5,737 bases of DNA from Bacteriovoracaceae bacterium UBA7317 (lineage in GTDB: Bacteria > Bdellovibrionota > Bacteriovoracia > Bacteriovoracales > Bacteriovoracaceae): NCBI GenBank assembly GCA_002474345.1, contig DKQD01000054.1, positions 847 through 6,583 of the forward strand, written 5' to 3'. The translations under genes and the position numbers were made by a program. A model generated the notes under the pieces. It worked only from the letters and a program-made list of their open reading frames with translations. It was not told the DNA's origin and searched no databases. Shown in pieces: positions 5,254-5,737 of this stretch. Each line of letters begins with the position of its first letter. The stretch's first letter is position 1.

Positions 5254-5737
5254 TTAAAGAATCTCTGATACTGTACCGGCACCAATAGTTCTACCACCCT
5301 CACGAATAGCAAACCTTAGCCCTTTTTCCATGGCAATTGGGTGAATCAGCTCAGCTGTAAAGCGAGTGTTATCACCAGGCATTACCATTTCAACACCTTC
5401 ATCTAGGACAACCGTACCTGTGATATCTGTTGTTCTGAAGTAAAACTGAGGACGATATCCTTTAAAGATTGGAGTGTGTCTTCCACCTTCATCTTTGTTA
5501 AGAACGTAAACCTCACATTTAAATTTTGAATGGCATGTTACACTGCCAGGCTTAACAAGACATTGACCACGTTCAATATCTTCTCTCTTGATACCTCTCA
5601 AAAGAAGCCCACAGTTATCACCAGCTTCACCTTGATCAAGAAGCTTTCTAAACATTTCAACACCAGTAATTGTTGTTTTTTGAGTATCTCTAATACCAAC
5701 GATCTCAACTTCTTCACCAACTTTAATAATTCCTCTT
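5254..5737 (-). CDS. tuf: Elongation factor Tu, C-terminal 160 residues (gene continues past the right edge)
   Basis: EF-Tu carries aminoacyl-tRNA to the ribosomal A site with GTP hydrolysis. The fragment begins at [13 protein letters not shown], near residue 230 of about 394, and covers most of domain 2 and all of domain 3. Hallmarks are [78 protein letters not shown] and the end [13 protein letters not shown]. The nucleotide-binding domain lies outside the window. Four cysteines lie within about 33 residues (fragment positions 42, 59, 68, 74), at sites where E. coli has none. The position upstream of trpT-secE is the tufB position; whether a second tuf copy exists elsewhere cannot be seen. 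The stop is TAA at 5254-5256. Identity is certain. Confidence 0.98.
   Translation of the reverse strand, partial: RGIIKVGEEVEIVGIRDTQKTTITGVEMFRKLLDQGEAGDNCGLLLRGIKREDIERGQCLVKPGSVTCHSKFKCEVYVLNKDEGGRHTPIFKGYRPQFYFRTTDITGTVVLDEGVEMVMPGDNTRFTAELIHPIAMEKGLRFAIREGGRTIGAGTVSEIL

Overview
The window is a conserved bacterial housekeeping cluster with every gene on the minus strand. In the direction of transcription, from the right end of the window to the left, the order is tuf (3' part only), tRNA-Trp, secE, nusG, rplK (L11), rplA (L1), rplJ (L10), rplL (L7/L12), rpoB (5' part only). This is the classical tufB-trpT-secE-nusG-rplKAJL-rpoB order of many Proteobacteria and relatives. The DNA is AT-rich (roughly 40% GC by eye), spacers are 36 to 125 bases, and no mobile elements, CRISPR arrays or accessory genes are visible. 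Protein flavour (L10, EF-Tu with a GAGTVSEIL end, three-helix SecE, acidic NusG extension) fits a low-GC member of the former Deltaproteobacteria, perhaps Bdellovibrionota close to Bacteriovorax or Halobacteriovorax. That placement is an impression from memory and not a database result.

Layout: 5254-5737 is the C-terminal 160 residues of EF-Tu, followed by a perfect 9-bp GC-rich hairpin with a short U-rich tail (5199-5231). tRNA-Trp(CCA) begins only two bases beyond. The 125-base spacer after the tRNA (4996-5120) carries two overlapping sigma70-like promoter candidates and an 8-bp inverted repeat, and would drive secE and the genes after it. secE (4606-4995) and nusG (3958-4563) supply a translocon subunit and a transcription elongation factor. 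rplK, rplA, rplJ and rplL encode the L1 stalk and the GTPase-associated stalk of the 50S subunit. rpoB (1-1589) runs off the left edge inside the rifampicin-binding region.

The most interesting content lies between the genes. The rplK-rplA spacer holds a small L1-binding-site-like structure plus a 7-bp pairing that would bury the rplA start codon, with a competing local hairpin using the same bases. The rplA-rplJ spacer holds an L10-leader-like element with a pyrimidine run that can mask the rplJ ribosome binding site. The rplL-rpoB spacer holds a terminator-like hairpin that would act as an attenuator setting RNA polymerase output below ribosomal-protein output. Together they suggest autogenous control at each ribosomal-protein junction and partial termination at the two functional boundaries (tuf/tRNA and rplL/rpoB). 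I see no undescribed gene system here; the novelty, if any, is in these RNA elements.
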